Assembly (NCBI GenBank): GCA_910592005.1
Contig: CAJVPP010001103.1
Location: 1 to 22,813 of the forward strand
Source: Funneliformis mosseae
Taxonomy: Eukaryota > Glomeromycota > Glomeromycetes > Glomerales > Glomeraceae
DNA: 22,813 bases
Direction: 5' to 3'
In this document: positions 1 to 11,223 of the stretch, piece by piece
Layout: every line of letters starts with the position of its first letter
How positions within the stretch are numbered: the stretch's first letter is position 1
Notes under the pieces: generated by a model
The model's input: only the letters and a program-made list of their open reading frames with translations
The model's database searches: none
Told to the model about the DNA's origin: nothing
Program-made: the position numbers and the translations under genes

Positions 1-696
1 GATATAATATTATGTAAGCTTACCAAATCACGATGTACAATTCCTTCTTCATGAATACACGACACAGCACTAGCCAACTGGAATGCAAAGTTGTATTTAT
101 CATCCCAAGTAAGCTTATCAAAATGCTTCTTCAAATAGGTTCTAAGTGACCCACCATCAGCATATTCCATTACTAACCAATACCTTTTCAAATGAACATC
201 ATTGTCTAAAATTTTTTTAATTTTTAAAAATTTATTAATGAGTTAAAAATAAATATAAATAAATATAAAATATCAATATATATCTTTAATAAATTTATGA
301 ACATTACATACTTTGTTTAGAAGTTATCCCCAAAAAGCGAATAATGTTATCATGAAAATCGACTTCGCTTTGAAGTTCGAGCTAATAATTTATTTTAGTT
401 TGATATATAAATGATTTATATTAAAAAGATTGAAATAAACTGAAATACATTTTAACATTTGTAATTACCTCACGAACTATTTCTTTAACAGTGTCATTGT
501 TAAGATTATGAAAGGATTTTAACGCGAGAGGTTGCCTTAAACTTTTCCAATTTGCACGATAGACTTTTCCAAAGCTGCCAGTACCGATCTCTTGAATATT
601 GCTAAAATGTTCGTATTCGTAGCATTTGATTTTATTTCTTAAAATATATTCCTCTATCAAATTAATCCAGTCATTTGAATTATTGTCTTCTTGCAT
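1..696 (-). CDS. Protein kinase, TKL-like, 5' part (partial)
   Basis: Predicted cytoplasmic serine/threonine kinase of the family hugely expanded in Glomeromycotina. I join three exons, 469-696, 312-381 and 24-205, with GT-AG introns at 382-468 and 206-311 and matching phases; a third donor starts at 23 and the rest lies outside the window. The 160 visible residues hold the P-loop EIGTGSFGKVY (res. 37-47), the ATP-binding Lys in LALK (res. 60), a helix-C region, DNIIRFLGI, the hinge VMEYADGGSL and the start of the catalytic loop HRDL. All key residues seen so far are intact. I chose the ATG at 696 (MQEDNN). A longer in-frame start at 804 adds a poly-Phe stretch translated from a T-tract in a leader that also precedes the broken kinase at 6222, so it is probably untranslated. 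The specific substrate is unknown. Confidence 0.9.
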
Positions 697-800
697 TTTG
701 ATTTTTGTAAAAAGATGATAAAAATTCTTGGTGAAAAAGCAAAAAAAAAAAAAAAATGCACTTGGTAAATCATGTAACGTTAAGCTAATAAGCCACCGAT
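697..800 (-). promoter_or_regulatory. Putative 5' leader/promoter shared by two kinase loci
   Basis: On the minus strand this contains a CCAAG...CATTT segment, a long T-tract (A-run at 740-755 on plus) and a second CCAAGAATT segment. On the plus strand, ATTCTTGG, then an A-run, then ATGCACTTGGTAAAT matches the order ATTCTTGG, A-run, ATGAACTTGGTAAT at 6266-6298, just upstream of the kinase relic. The resemblance suggests common descent of the 5' flanks. A pyrimidine tract before the start codon also fits a fungal promoter or transcript leader. No defined factor site was recognised. Confidence 0.4.
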
Positions 801-3800
801 CCAATAATGACCGGTGTAACAGTAAAAAATTTCTAAATAAATAATTTTCTTTATTAGGATTAATTGTATAGCTGTTTCCTGGATTTGAAGAATGAAAAAA
901 TTTTTTTTTGTCCGAATTAATATTAATTAAATGAAAAAATTTCCTATTTAACCAAAAAACGCTTTAGCGAATATAAAAAATTTCAATTTATGGATTTTCG
1001 ATGTGTTTAAATTAAATTTTATTATTTTCCAAAATTTTGAGAACATAATAACACGCTGTTTCCCTTACGATACACCTGACAATTTATTTAAGAACTAATA
1101 AAAAGTAAAAAGTTTGATTATAAAATGAAACCGCGATAGAATATTTGACAATTACCGACATAAAATCTACAAAGGATCTTTAAATCAAAATATCACTAGG
1201 AATTTATAATAAATCAAGATCATTTAAGTCGTTTTCAAGGTCATTTTAACAATACTTCTAAATGATTAGACAAATTATCGAAATAACTTACCCTTACTTG
1301 AGGAACGAATGTTTTGATTCAATAGGTTGATTTCCACTTTTGAATTTTGTTTTTCAATAAAATGATTTTACAATTCTATCAGATTTTTCTATCCGGTATT
1401 ATAAAAGATAATGATTTCATTTTTGTATTATTATAATAATTAATCTGAATAAAATAATTGATTAGAAAAATATTCCTTTTATTGCTAAGAAAATTTACTT
1501 AATAAAATAAAAAAAAATGTTTTATGACTTGATATTCCGGAACAAATAAAAAACAAAGTAAAATCGCATAACATGCAGATAGAGGTTGGAATCGGTTTTA
1601 TTTTCACAAACCGGTTCAAAACTCTAAGATAGCATTCTTCAAGATTAGAAAGAAGAGAGGCTAGGCTGAGAATTTAGAATGAAATTGATGCAACTTTCTA
1701 TACACTGAGAATAATGGCGTATTTCATAAATATTGGGAACTCGATAATCTATGGAATCATTTTGAATAATAATAAAATTAACATAAATATAATATGAAAA
1801 TGCATATAACCTATAAAATTATAGTAATTTCTAAATTCTATTTTGAAAACTATGATTGCGTAAGTCAAGGGTCGGTAAAAAATTTGAAAATTTGTATTTA
1901 GGGAATATAGCCGAGATTTCGAGGATAAAATAACATTAATAATGTGCGGTGGTTTTAATAAAAGGAAGAGGTTCTATTTTTACATATAAAAGCATGAGTT
2001 AATTGGATAAAAATGTTACGTTGTTTACAGTTATTTTTGTATTGTAGTTGTTAGTTTAAAAAGTATATCATAGGTCAATCAAAAATCTGGAGAGGGTATA
2101 TAGAAAAATTCGAATAATATACTGGAATAAATAATCGTGAAAAATTATTGCGGAATAATTATGATAACGTATGTATTGATAGTTTTCTATTTTTTTCAAA
2201 AATAAATAATAATACACGTATACTAGTGCAAATCTTTTTTTCTCATATTTTTACATTTATATAATTATTTCCTTTTGTAATATTCGATGAATTTAAATAA
2301 ATATGTTTTTTGTACTCTCGCATTTCCTCTGGCTATATTCTTAAAAGAAAATAATCTCAACAATGTTTCACGTACATCGCATGAGAATAAAGTGAATCCG
2401 TTTTGTAAAATATCATTAAAAATATCGTTTTCTTCGTAATTATTTTAGTTAAGAAATTCGAAGTTTTCGTAACGACATTAAATGTGCAATTAAATTAATG
2501 AATAGAAATTACCCATGAACCCATGTTATTATGATTTTCTTTTTTTTTTTTTTGACTATCAAGATGATTGCGGAAAATTAGTTTACAGTTTTGACCTTTT
2601 TAGAAGAGATGAAGAATGTCCTTCCTGAAATATGACATCGTTTAATAAAAGAATAAAAAAGATTCGTGAGATATCTACTGTCGCAAAAAAAAAAAAATTT
2701 AAATATTGAGGGACTCAAAGCTAACGACACTTTAATATTAAAAAAAAATTATTGCTTTCTATCCTTTGTACGACTGTAATATTGTAATAACTTCATTTGT
2801 TAGAATTAAAGTTTTGATACTTTAAACAACGAGAGATAGGCAACTTTACTCATAATATAGGCATATAAATTTGAATTTATTGAGAGATACTAATGTTTGA
2901 AAAAAAAATTCTTATGAAAATAATGAGAAGTAATTAATGTAATTGGTTCTATAACTGAAAATATTTCGTATTTAAATGTGCTTATAGTTAACAAATTATG
3001 TTCAATTTAATAAGAATGAAGCTAAAGTATTAATTTCGGCTGAAAATTGTAAAGAAGAATCCGAAGTTATAAATAAATATTTATATTTCTGTACTATTGA
3101 CTTCATACATAATTTCAGCACTTTGGTAAATTAAAAAGACAGAAAGTTCATATGCAAAGTTATTCAGCAGATATGATAATATTTTAAATATAACTTTTTA
3201 TCAATGCTAGTTTAAATTTTTATAAAAATTTTAGATATTTTGCATAAAATTACTGTGTCTTATATTTACAACACATTGATCTGAAAAAATGAGTAAAGTT
3301 ATTCAGAGGTATGGAAATACTCAGATATCAATTTTTATCATAATTTCCAGCATTATAATCAAAAAATAAGTATAAGAAGGATGTTTAGCAAGTATGGAAC
3401 TATTTTAAGTATTTTTCTTCTCAAAATAATTTGAATTTTTGAAATTTATACAATTAAAACCTTAATAAAATTTATTTAACAAAAGTACAATAAAGCTATT
3501 ATGAAATGAATTGTAAAATTGTAAAAATAACTTTATTTTCTCTTGAAAAATTGTAAAATTTCCTTAAAAAAAAAACCCCGCGGTACATGTTAATTAACTT
3601 CTTTACTCATCGAGTAAGTTGAGGGTTTTCGGAAGCAGATAGGGGATAAAATAAGTAAATGAAGCGATTTCAATTTGTTATTCGAATTTGATCTGCCTAA
3701 TTCGAATAATTTTTTCCGAATAAATTAAATTCAAAAAAAAAAAAAAAATGTTATGTTTAATGTGTACTAGTTTTTTTTAAAAAATTTAAAAATCTTTAGA

Positions 3801-4477
3801 ATTTTATCTTAATATGCTTAAAATCATAGTTTTAAATATAGTTCACATATTATTATCATTTTTTTTTAATATCCTTTTAAAATTTCGTAGTAAGAGTGTG
3901 AGAGACGGAACTTTTTAGGTCCGACTTAACCTATCTTACGTATTTTTTTTTTTTTTTGAAAAAAAAAAATTTGTTTGTCTTTGTCAACATACTATTCTTA
4001 ATTCCCCTTTAAATTTCGATATAAATTGATTACTATCAACCAAGAAAAACATATAAACGATTAATTATTACTTAGTCACGTAGAATAATTTAATTTGTTC
4101 ATTGACGTACGACTTGTAATCATTTAATCTACATTGCAACTAGCAATGAAGGCATAGTATGCCAGTGTATAATAAATAACGATGTTACAAACAAAAAAAA
4201 AAATTCATTTTTTCGTTGGATTAAGATTCGATTGTTAAAAAAAAAAGTTCTCGACATTATTGCAAAAAAAAAAAAAAAAATTCGAATTTATTTTTTCGTT
4301 TGATCCTTTACATAAATATCAATAAAGACTCGATGGTTGAAAAAAAAAAAATGTTATTCTGTCATTACAAATGATTATTGAAATTTTAGATTTTCGGTAA
4401 AACGTTTAACTTTTCACTTTTCATCGTTATCCTGACAACAAAACCATCGAATTTGGCGAGTTTAATAGAAAAAATGT
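801..4477. other. Gene-poor AT-rich stretch
   Basis: No reading frame, splice-consistent exon set or RNA gene could be supported on either strand. The stretch contains many A/T homopolymers of 10 or more (for example 2539-2554, 3935-3957, 4265-4280). A copy of an AGCGAATATAAAAAAT-type motif at 965-996 recurs at 6246-6275. A perfect inverted repeat lies at 3678-3709, and an isolated GC-richer patch with CCCCGCGG lies near 3575. Nothing in it looks like decayed kinase or transposase coding sequence. Confidence 0.6.
3678..3709. repeat. Perfect 11-bp inverted repeat
   Basis: TTATTCGAATT at 3678-3688 and its exact reverse complement at 3699-3709 flank a 10-nt spacer. Each arm also contains the palindrome TTCGAA. 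It could be a dimeric protein-binding site or a chance hairpin. There is no gene within 700 bp to give it a context. Confidence 0.6.
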
Positions 4478-5945
4478 TTATATAAAAACAATTTTGTTCA
4501 ATCGGTTTTCTAACCAAATGATTAAATCTTCACATGCAAGCACGGGGTAGGTATTAGTAATATTATAAATTTCGGAAAAGTCATCGATTTCGTAATCATA
4601 CAGAACATCTTTGTTTGCCTCATATCGAAATGAAAATGGATAATTATTATTCAATAGATTAATAAGTGAGAGCTCATCTTTGGGTTATTGTACTTCATAA
4701 TCAGCTGGCAATGTAATTTTATTTGTTGTGTTCGCGTTGAAATTGTACGAAATCTCATTGGGAGGTTGCGTCTCAAAAATGATAGGTGAGACCATGCGTT
4801 GGTCTCGGCACAATCCCAGCATGCCTGATTCATTTTCAAATTCCAATCCTTGTCGGGGAGAAGACGCTTGATCTCTAAGTCGATCTTGATTCTCTGGCGT
4901 TTTAAACACATTTATCGCTGATGGACGGTTCTCTAACATCATTATCTATTTCGCTAGTTGGGTTAAATGTCGGAAAAGAAATTCCGTATGTTGTTCGAGA
5001 AATGTCAAGGTTCCTCGGAGGTTGGTTGATCGAGTAAAGAAATAGGCTTTCCCACACCGTGCTTACAAGAATCCTCGCCCCATCATACGTTCAGTTTTAA
5101 CCATTCCGGTTCCCGTTCGGCAGTTCCAGAAATGGATGTTTGCTGTCTCTTGAGTATCAAACAAAACCTTAGTCGACATTTGCTTAAAAAAAAACACGGC
5201 ATAAATTAACTCTAAACATACATACTGATACGGCTTTAAAAATGTGCTGAATAGATCGTTTGAAGTTTCGTACGTCCACTAGATCTTTAAATATTTCCTT
5301 TAATTAAAAGTTAATATTACTAAACAAAAGACACTTACTTCTTCCAAAGTATTTAAATCCTTTAAATTGAGCAACATAATGTACAGAACGTCATTAATTT
5401 TAATTGACCAATCAAATCAAAGAATATAACGTCGTTTAATCTTTACGAAAGTTAAATTTGAATATTTAAGTTTACCTTCTTCAAAAATCACGTTATCAAG
5501 TTCTAATGCTTTCCTTGTCTCCTTGTCCTCCTTATTTTCAACTTATCGAATAATTGGTTTATTAAAAAAAAAAAAACATTTTTACAGTACGTTTCAATAA
5601 ATTCTTTGGGTTTTTTAATAAAAAATGGAATCATTGGACAACTAATACACAAATTCAGTAGAAATTGATGATATGAAAACCAAGTTTATACCTTCAATAA
5701 ACTGTAATGATTGTTCTAATGTTTTAACGGCTGTTCCATTAAGATTCAAAGCGTTAATGGTATGCAAATTTTACAATTTCTCCTTTATTATTATTGTAAA
5801 GGTATAAAAATGAATCAAAATTATTATTCTAATTAGATTATAAGAATTCGAAAATACTTTTGGGGGCTTTTCAACTAAAAGTGAAACAATAAGTGAAAAA
5901 TAGTACCTTTTTTCTCAAAAATTGGTTGCGTTCAATTCTAAAAAA
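4478..5945 (-). pseudogene. Decayed multi-exon gene, family not recognised
   Basis: Several blocks read as convincing protein, in gene order: FDSFLYLYNNNKGEIVKFAY, then TINALNLNGTAVKTLEQSLQ, VENKEDKETRKALELDNVIF, NDVLYIMLLNLKDLNTLEE (5339-5395), EIFKDLVDVRNFKRSIQHIF (5226-5297) and QMSTKVLFDTQETANIHFWN (from 5182). A block with STVWESLFLYSINQPP (down from 5090) and one with KTPENQDRLRD... ITLPADYEVQ (down to 4688) follow. The 41-nt intron at 5298-5338 and the intron at 5183-5225 keep good splice sites and phase. The gene is broken by frameshifts near 5090 and 4905 (an A/T run) and near 5750, by loss of a usable acceptor upstream of 5395, and by an in-frame TAA at 4685-4687. Beyond that stop, 68 further sense codons continue (PKDELSLINLL... 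WLENRLNKIVFI) to a stop at 4478-4480. Base composition is clearly less AT-rich than its surroundings. I do not recognise the family. Whether the upstream blocks belong to the same gene is inference. Confidence 0.65.
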
Positions 5946-5999
5946 AAAAAATAAAATAAAAAATGTTTGTACATTTATCATATTTTAAACAAATTCCTG

Positions 6000-6222
6000 T
6001 TTAAAGATTTTTATTTTTTAAACGCTTTCTTTATCATTATGAAGAACTTTTGAAATTTCAACGCTTTGACCATTTTTTTTAAAAGTTAATCATAACAACG
6101 TCGTTGATAATTATAGAGAATCCTTTAAAACCAATTTCTTGTAACATTTAATATGGCTTTTAGAAATAGCCTCTTCAATCCAATTAACCCTCTCGTTTTG
6201 AATTATTATTGACGCTTTGCAT
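6000..6222 (-). pseudogene. Protein kinase N-terminus, broken relic
   Basis: An ATG at 6222 opens MQSVNNNSKREG. A shift of frame then gives NWIEEAISKSHIKCYK, which parallels NLIEEYILRNKIKCYE in the kinase at 1-696. Further on, FKKNGQSVEISKVLHNDKES corresponds to the stretch around the ATP-binding Lys (ANWKSLRQPLALKSFHNLNN). The glycine-rich loop between these blocks is unrecognisable, and frameshifts and stops separate them, so no kinase could be made. The rest of the domain was not found. It is a paralogue of the left-edge kinase, in the same orientation about 5.5 kb away, with a similar leader upstream. Confidence 0.75.
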
Positions 6223-7158
6223 ATTTTTTTTTTTTTTTTGTTTAGAGCGAATATAAAAAATTCAATTCTTGGATTTAAAAAAGAAATGAACTTGGTAATG
6301 CATCAAAATTTTAAGCCCACAAATTTTTTTTAAAAAAAAAGTCGTCTGAATGACAAATTACTGCGTCATTCACACTAGTGTGGCCGACCGACTTTTTGAC
6401 AGACCGTTTCAACTTCAAAATAATTCTTCGTCCTGATTTTATACAATACAGTTTTTTTGTATATATCAGTATTAACTTTAATTCAAAATTGATTATCGGA
6501 CGAACTAGCCGGTCAAATGGTCAGTCACTTCCTAAACACTTACTCGATAAATTATTGAAGATAAATACAAGAAATTTCTTTGTAACTTTGTAAAATGTAC
6601 TGAAATAATAACTGCAACAAGTCTAGTATTCTGACGTATAAAACTTAATAATAATAGATATAATAAATAATTTTTTTTTATTTATGAAACAGTTCGTTGC
6701 AGTAAGCTGTATCAAACAAATTTTTTTTATTAATACTCAATAATAAATCGGCGTCTTAAATATACAGAAAAGTCTGGAAAAGATTAATGATTATCCGAAT
6801 TATGAGATATCTTATTTTAAGTCTCACAAGAAACGTAAAAATTTTTCGGAAACTTCAATGAATTTTAAAAAGCTTTACAATAATCAAATTTCAGTTCATT
6901 CATAAAACGCGTAATATATCGAATTTGTAAAAAAAAAAAAAAATTATGAATATTCAAAAACCGATAAGAAAATTTTTCTTTTGTAAATTTATCAATTTCT
7001 CAATCGTTTAACTTACAAATTACAATCAAAATTCTAATAAAAACGTAAAATAATTACATATTTATATTTATTTAACAAATTATGAGATGAATGTTTGATA
7101 CATAGGAAAAAAAAAAAAAAAAACAAAGAAATTGCTTTTAAATTAAAAAATTCCTTAT
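6223..7158. other. Kinase-relic leader and intergenic DNA
   Basis: Positions 6223-6320 retain the T-tract and the ATTCTTGG / ATGAACTTGG arrangement that also precedes the kinase start at 696. Positions 6360-6550 form a GC-richer patch with repeated GACCG/GGTC words (for example GGCCGACCGAC near 6382). It holds a 71-codon plus-strand ORF (6378-6593) with no convincing protein character. The remainder is AT-rich with homopolymers and contains the 3' flank of the phosphatase gene. Nothing else is supportable. Confidence 0.5.
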
Positions 7159-8845
7159 CTATGGATAAGCGCACATTTTCTCAAAATCGCATCTAATCTT
7201 ACCACCAAAAATTTCTTTAAATTTGCTCCACTCACAATATTCACTCTCACAGCCCGGGACAACAAATGGTTCAGAATTAAATACTACTCGTATCAATACG
7301 CGATCATCGGAACACGTATAAATTTCGTAATAAAGCGTAGATGAAAAGTATATAAGTCTATGGCCTGTATATTTAATATTTTGAATTTGTTCAAAGGTAA
7401 GATTTGCCGTGAGTGGGTATTCGTTTTTAAATACTCCCTGTAATCAAAAATATTAAATAAAAAATAAAAAATAAAAAGGTGAGAAAAATAAAAAGATAAT
7501 AGAATAGAAATGAAAAACTTTAATACCATTGTAGCGAACAATATGCTCAAAGTAAAACCTAGAACATTCCTTATATCGGCTATCATGCTAGAATTCCCAT
7601 TCAAATAACCTTCAACTTCATTTACAAGTTGAGTTAGGTATCTACAACCCAGTCGTGTGTTTAAAGGATGACCATATAAAAATTGATAATAATATCTCAG
7701 ATCCCAATAATATCGCGATAATAAAAGTTCTTTGGGACTTAATAATGAGCACCATGCGTCGGAACGATTAAACGCCGCGAGCCAAAATTGGCAATTAATC
7801 AAAATGTATGGCACTAGATTTGGATCAAGTGGTGGACTAATATGGTGTGTATCGGAAAGTCGCTTGGCAATTGTTACTAGAGTCTTGTTACCATAAGCAT
7901 AGACTTGTTCATCACGTAGTGTATTATTATTAAAAACGGTCTCGTTCCAACGTCGACAAGCGAAAAACATGTAATGCTCAGCATCTTGTAACTGCAAAAA
8001 TAATTATGCGATATGAAAAGCATTTGAACAAAAACTAAAATTTATACATGGAGCAATAAAACAATATTTTACCAATGGTGGAGTCGAATAGTATATAGGT
8101 TGACTTTTGCAAGTGTCTAAGGGCCCCTTGCCATTAAATAATCCTTCAGAAAAGGCCATCAACGACGCACCGTGTCTTAAAATGAAAAAAGATAGTTATG
8201 GTTTGTTCGCAAGAACCAAATGTGTGAAAATTCAAAAATATTGTACCTTGAAGTTTGAGTACTTTGAAATTTTATAACTTCGGGATCATATTTCACCCCA
8301 TCCCAAAATTTTGCGTATCTTTTACGACATTGTAAACCATCAAAATAAGGTTCTATTTCTCCTCGCTTAACCAATTGAAGTTTTTTACTCATGGGGAAGG
8401 GATTTTTATACTAAAACATAAGTATTTGTGAATAAGCGATAAATTTCTTTGAAATAATTTGAGTTTTTTTTACCCATTCCTTTGCAACAGAAACGTTAGC
8501 AAATGTTTTTTCCAAACTTTCAAAAGCTGCAATTTCAATCTCATCTGGATATCTTGATCCTTATAATTAAATCCAAAAAAAAAAATATTATTTTGTGGTT
8601 TAATTTTTATACTTTGCAAAATAATATTTACCATGTCTAGAAACCGAATGTAATTGTTTTAAATCACATTTTGCAGGATAACTTATGGGTTTAATGTCGG
8701 TAGCAAAGGCAGTTTGAGGTGGTTCGACGTAAAATAGATGTTTGCTGAAAAGATATTCTTGAGAATAATTGTATGTAATGCATAGCGTTGGATTATAAGA
8801 AACAAATAAACTGAGGATAAAAACTAGATATAATAAGTTCCGCAT
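7159..8845 (-). CDS. Secreted histidine acid phosphatase, MINPP1-type, HAE motif replaced
   Basis: Six exons join in phase: 8632-8845, 8474-8559, 8247-8410, 8073-8175, 7527-7991 and 7159-7437 (1311 nt, 436 residues). All five introns are GT-AG. Family members are secretory-pathway enzymes that remove phosphate from inositol polyphosphates or phytate through a phosphohistidine. A signal peptide is visible (RNLLYLVFILSLFVS). The active-site motif RHGSRYP (res. 70-76) is completed across intron 1 and is intact. Further family features are the LQRKRYAKFWDG-like segment, CxxxP and WC pairs, N-glycosylation sequons such as NVS and NET, and a C-terminal GVFKNEYPLTA. The expected HAE/HD proton-donor motif just before that segment is absent: the aligned residues are LGF (333-335) within DIRNVLGFTLSI, inside an uninterrupted exon. 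Length is typical. The product may be a weak, altered or inactive enzyme. The family call is firm; activity is doubtful. Confidence 0.9.
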
Positions 8846-9911
8846 CTCCTTAATTATTTTTTTTTTTTCCTATGTATTATAGAAAAAGAAAATCAACAGT
8901 AACGAGACGAGAAATATATTTTACGAAAGAAAATTATTTCACCGAAAAAAAAAGCTTAATTTAATTCATTTGACATTTTGGATTTTCATTGATTAAGATA
9001 CTGGTATTACGCCATTGTTTATTACTAATAAGGTATGTTCTAAAAATGTGGGAACAAAAATAATTGGTTTTGTTCATTTGATTGTTTGATTGTTAATTGG
9101 TATGATTAGTATAAATTTTACTTTATTTAGAAATTTTTTTTTTCTTGGCAATGACCGTTGATTATTAACTGAACAGATGCGAAATACTGTTTTTCATATG
9201 ATAATCGGAAATTTTTTTTGGATTAATTAGAGGGTGATTCAAAGTTATTATTTCCTTTATTAGTCCGGAATCAATATTTGTGTCGATGTTTATTGCACGC
9301 AATTGTTTCACTGCTGATATATTACGATTATTTTATCACGTGAATTAAAATGGGCTCGCTCCGGACTTGCAAACGGCCTCAGTTACCTAGTATATATTTT
9401 GAGATTTATTTAAAAAAAATGCTCAGGTATAAATAGTGTGTGCCATTTTTATTATTAAGATTGAATGGCTTTTCAATTTTTTTTTAAAGAAAGAACTGAA
9501 TCGTCAACGGTAATTTTTAAGGATATTATTACAACAAATAACTTTAAAGCACAGAGGAACACGATAACATTATCAAGGAGATAGGCATGAAATATATTTT
9601 CTGAATATTGATAAAGGGTTTCAAAAGATAGGAAAATTCAGATATTGATAAAATTTTAGCATCTAATCATTAAGACACAGAATATATTATTTAAATTATT
9701 ACTCATGAAAGAATTAAAATTTTAGCTGATATTTTGCTTTTACAAGACTTTTATGTAATAACGTCTAAATTAACTTCTATTGAGGATATATTCTATTACA
9801 ATTTAATGAAAGTGTAGAAGTGTGATTTATCAAATTTGGTCGGTTGATTAGTTAATACACGAAATATAATAAATTAGTATGAATGTATTATATGCATATA
9901 AAGATCCTTAC
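8846..9911. other. Intergenic, upstream of the phosphatase gene
   Basis: A T-tract at about 8859-8869 lies just before the phosphatase start on its coding strand, as with other genes here. A small GC-richer patch lies at 9350-9390. The last exon expected for the TLDc domain of the pseudogene at 9912 was sought in this stretch on the minus strand and not found. No other coding sequence was seen. Confidence 0.5.
9337..9342. promoter_or_regulatory. CACGTG E-box upstream of phosphatase gene
   Basis: CACGTG lies about 490 bp upstream of the phosphatase start, flanked as TCACGTGA. In budding yeast CACGTG is the core of the Pho4 site in phosphate-responsive promoters, which would suit this gene. 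Copies also occur at 17931 and 22566. At this base composition about one copy is expected by chance in the window, so the evidence is weak. Confidence 0.2.
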
Positions 9912-11223
9912 CAAATGAGGGACCAGCATTATTCACATATAATAATGCATGCTCCACATTTTTTACGTTGCTAAAAATTGAATCCTTGAAATTATCCTTA
10001 TTCATAAAAGAGAATATAAAACTATCTTTAGTTTGACCATATTCACCTCCTAGGTTATCGGGTTTCTTCCATATAAAAGGATTATATCCTCCAAGAATTT
10101 CTTTCGTTTCTTTTACTTGAATGAATGTAATTGTGTGAGGGTTTATTATCGCATAAATCATGAAACTTTTGAGGAGAAAGTCCATCTTAATAATAATTTA
10201 AATTTGTATGGTAAATACAATTCTCTTACATAAGTAAATTTGCTTTTAATTTCCACCTTATCAATCCATCTTGAAATTATGGATACAATATTTAAATTAA
10301 CGATTTTTGTATCAATAATTCCATCAACATTTCTACATCTAGGGAATAAAATATCATCGCTTGGTACACTGTCAGTATCCAAATAAGAATTTATTAAATT
10401 CTCATAGAGTTGAAGATTTAAAAGTTTTTTATACGGACGTACGTTTTTGGCAAACTCGTCAGAAGATAAACTATAAAACCTGATTAGTGGTAAACAATGT
10501 TGCAAAGTATCTTCCATGATTTCACAATCATCCATTCGTCCAAGCTATAGGATCTGAAACTAGCTTAAGATTTTTTTCAAGCCCCCATTTTAATACATGC
10601 TTCCACACTTCAACTTCCTTCTAAGTGAAATTAACATTTCTTCAGGAAGCAAAGTATAATCGAGTGATTTGAAAAATTTTTCAGGTGATTTAGCCATTAA
10701 ATCTGTACAAATCTCTTGAAGCCTTAACAAAGAATTAAATTGAAAACTTGTTCTATGAGTGAGTTCAAAATGTTGTTCCATCCATTCAGATTTATTTTCG
10801 ATTAAATATTTTTGTAAATATTCAATTAATTCTTGAAGATGAAGTTCTTCAGCAGTCGCCAATATCTTAAAGATATCTAAAATGCCTTGTTCATCATCAT
10901 TTAATGAAATAACCCCGCCATAAATGTACCTACGTCATGTATATTTAAATCTATTAGAAATAGTAAACAATAAAATCAAGGGAAAAATATCGGTTAAATA
11001 TAACTTACTTCAAAATAATGTGAAAATTTTCTGGATCTAATGTGATTTAGCATACCATTAATTGTAGCCAGAGTTTGTAAAAATGGAGAACGGTAATTTA
11101 AAATAATCATGTGTGCACAAAATATTTGCACATTTGGATTTTCACCAACTTCAATTGTAATACCATAATTTCTAATATTTCAATATAATTTTGAATTAAT
11201 TTGGGAAATAATTGTGCCAGCAT
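9912..11223 (-). pseudogene. BTB-BACK-TLDc protein, multiply disrupted
   Basis: The domain order is that of the large Glomeromycotina BTB/TLDc family. The BTB part starts at the ATG at 11223 (MLAQLFPKLIQNYIEIL) and includes ITIEVGENPNVQIFCAHMII; LDPENFHIILK is joined across an intact intron (10930-11008) to YIYGGVISLNDDEQ. BACK follows (EELHLQELIEYLQKYL, WMEQHFELTHRTSF), then KHVLKWGLEKNLKLVSD, and the TLDc part (ISRWIDKVEI, ETKEILGGYNPFIWKK, KDSFIFSF, NNAGPSFG). The parts lie in different frames. Breaks fall near 11165, 11045, 10615 (with missing residues), 10533 (extra base), 10187 (about 10 nt lost, removing the GSRDG-type motif) and 10140 (extra base). The last exon after PSFG (donor at 9911-9910) is missing. 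Such proteins are usually taken as Cullin-3 adaptors or stress-related TLDc proteins, but this copy cannot encode one. A small part might be rescued by using GTAAG...TTAAG near 10229-10186 as an intron. Confidence 0.85.

Noticed and set aside
697..804. Upstream in-frame start of the kinase (MDRWLISL..., poly-Phe)
   Set aside because: The poly-Phe is a translated T-tract in a leader that resembles the non-coding leader of the other kinase locus; MQEDNN at 696 fits better.
4651..4911. 86-codon minus ORF overlapping the decayed gene
   Set aside because: It is an alternate frame of the decayed gene; the other frame carries the coding signal and continues past a single stop.
6378..6593. 71-codon plus ORF
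   Set aside because: Phe/Ile/Asn-rich with no family features; only its first third and last third overlap the GC-richer patch.
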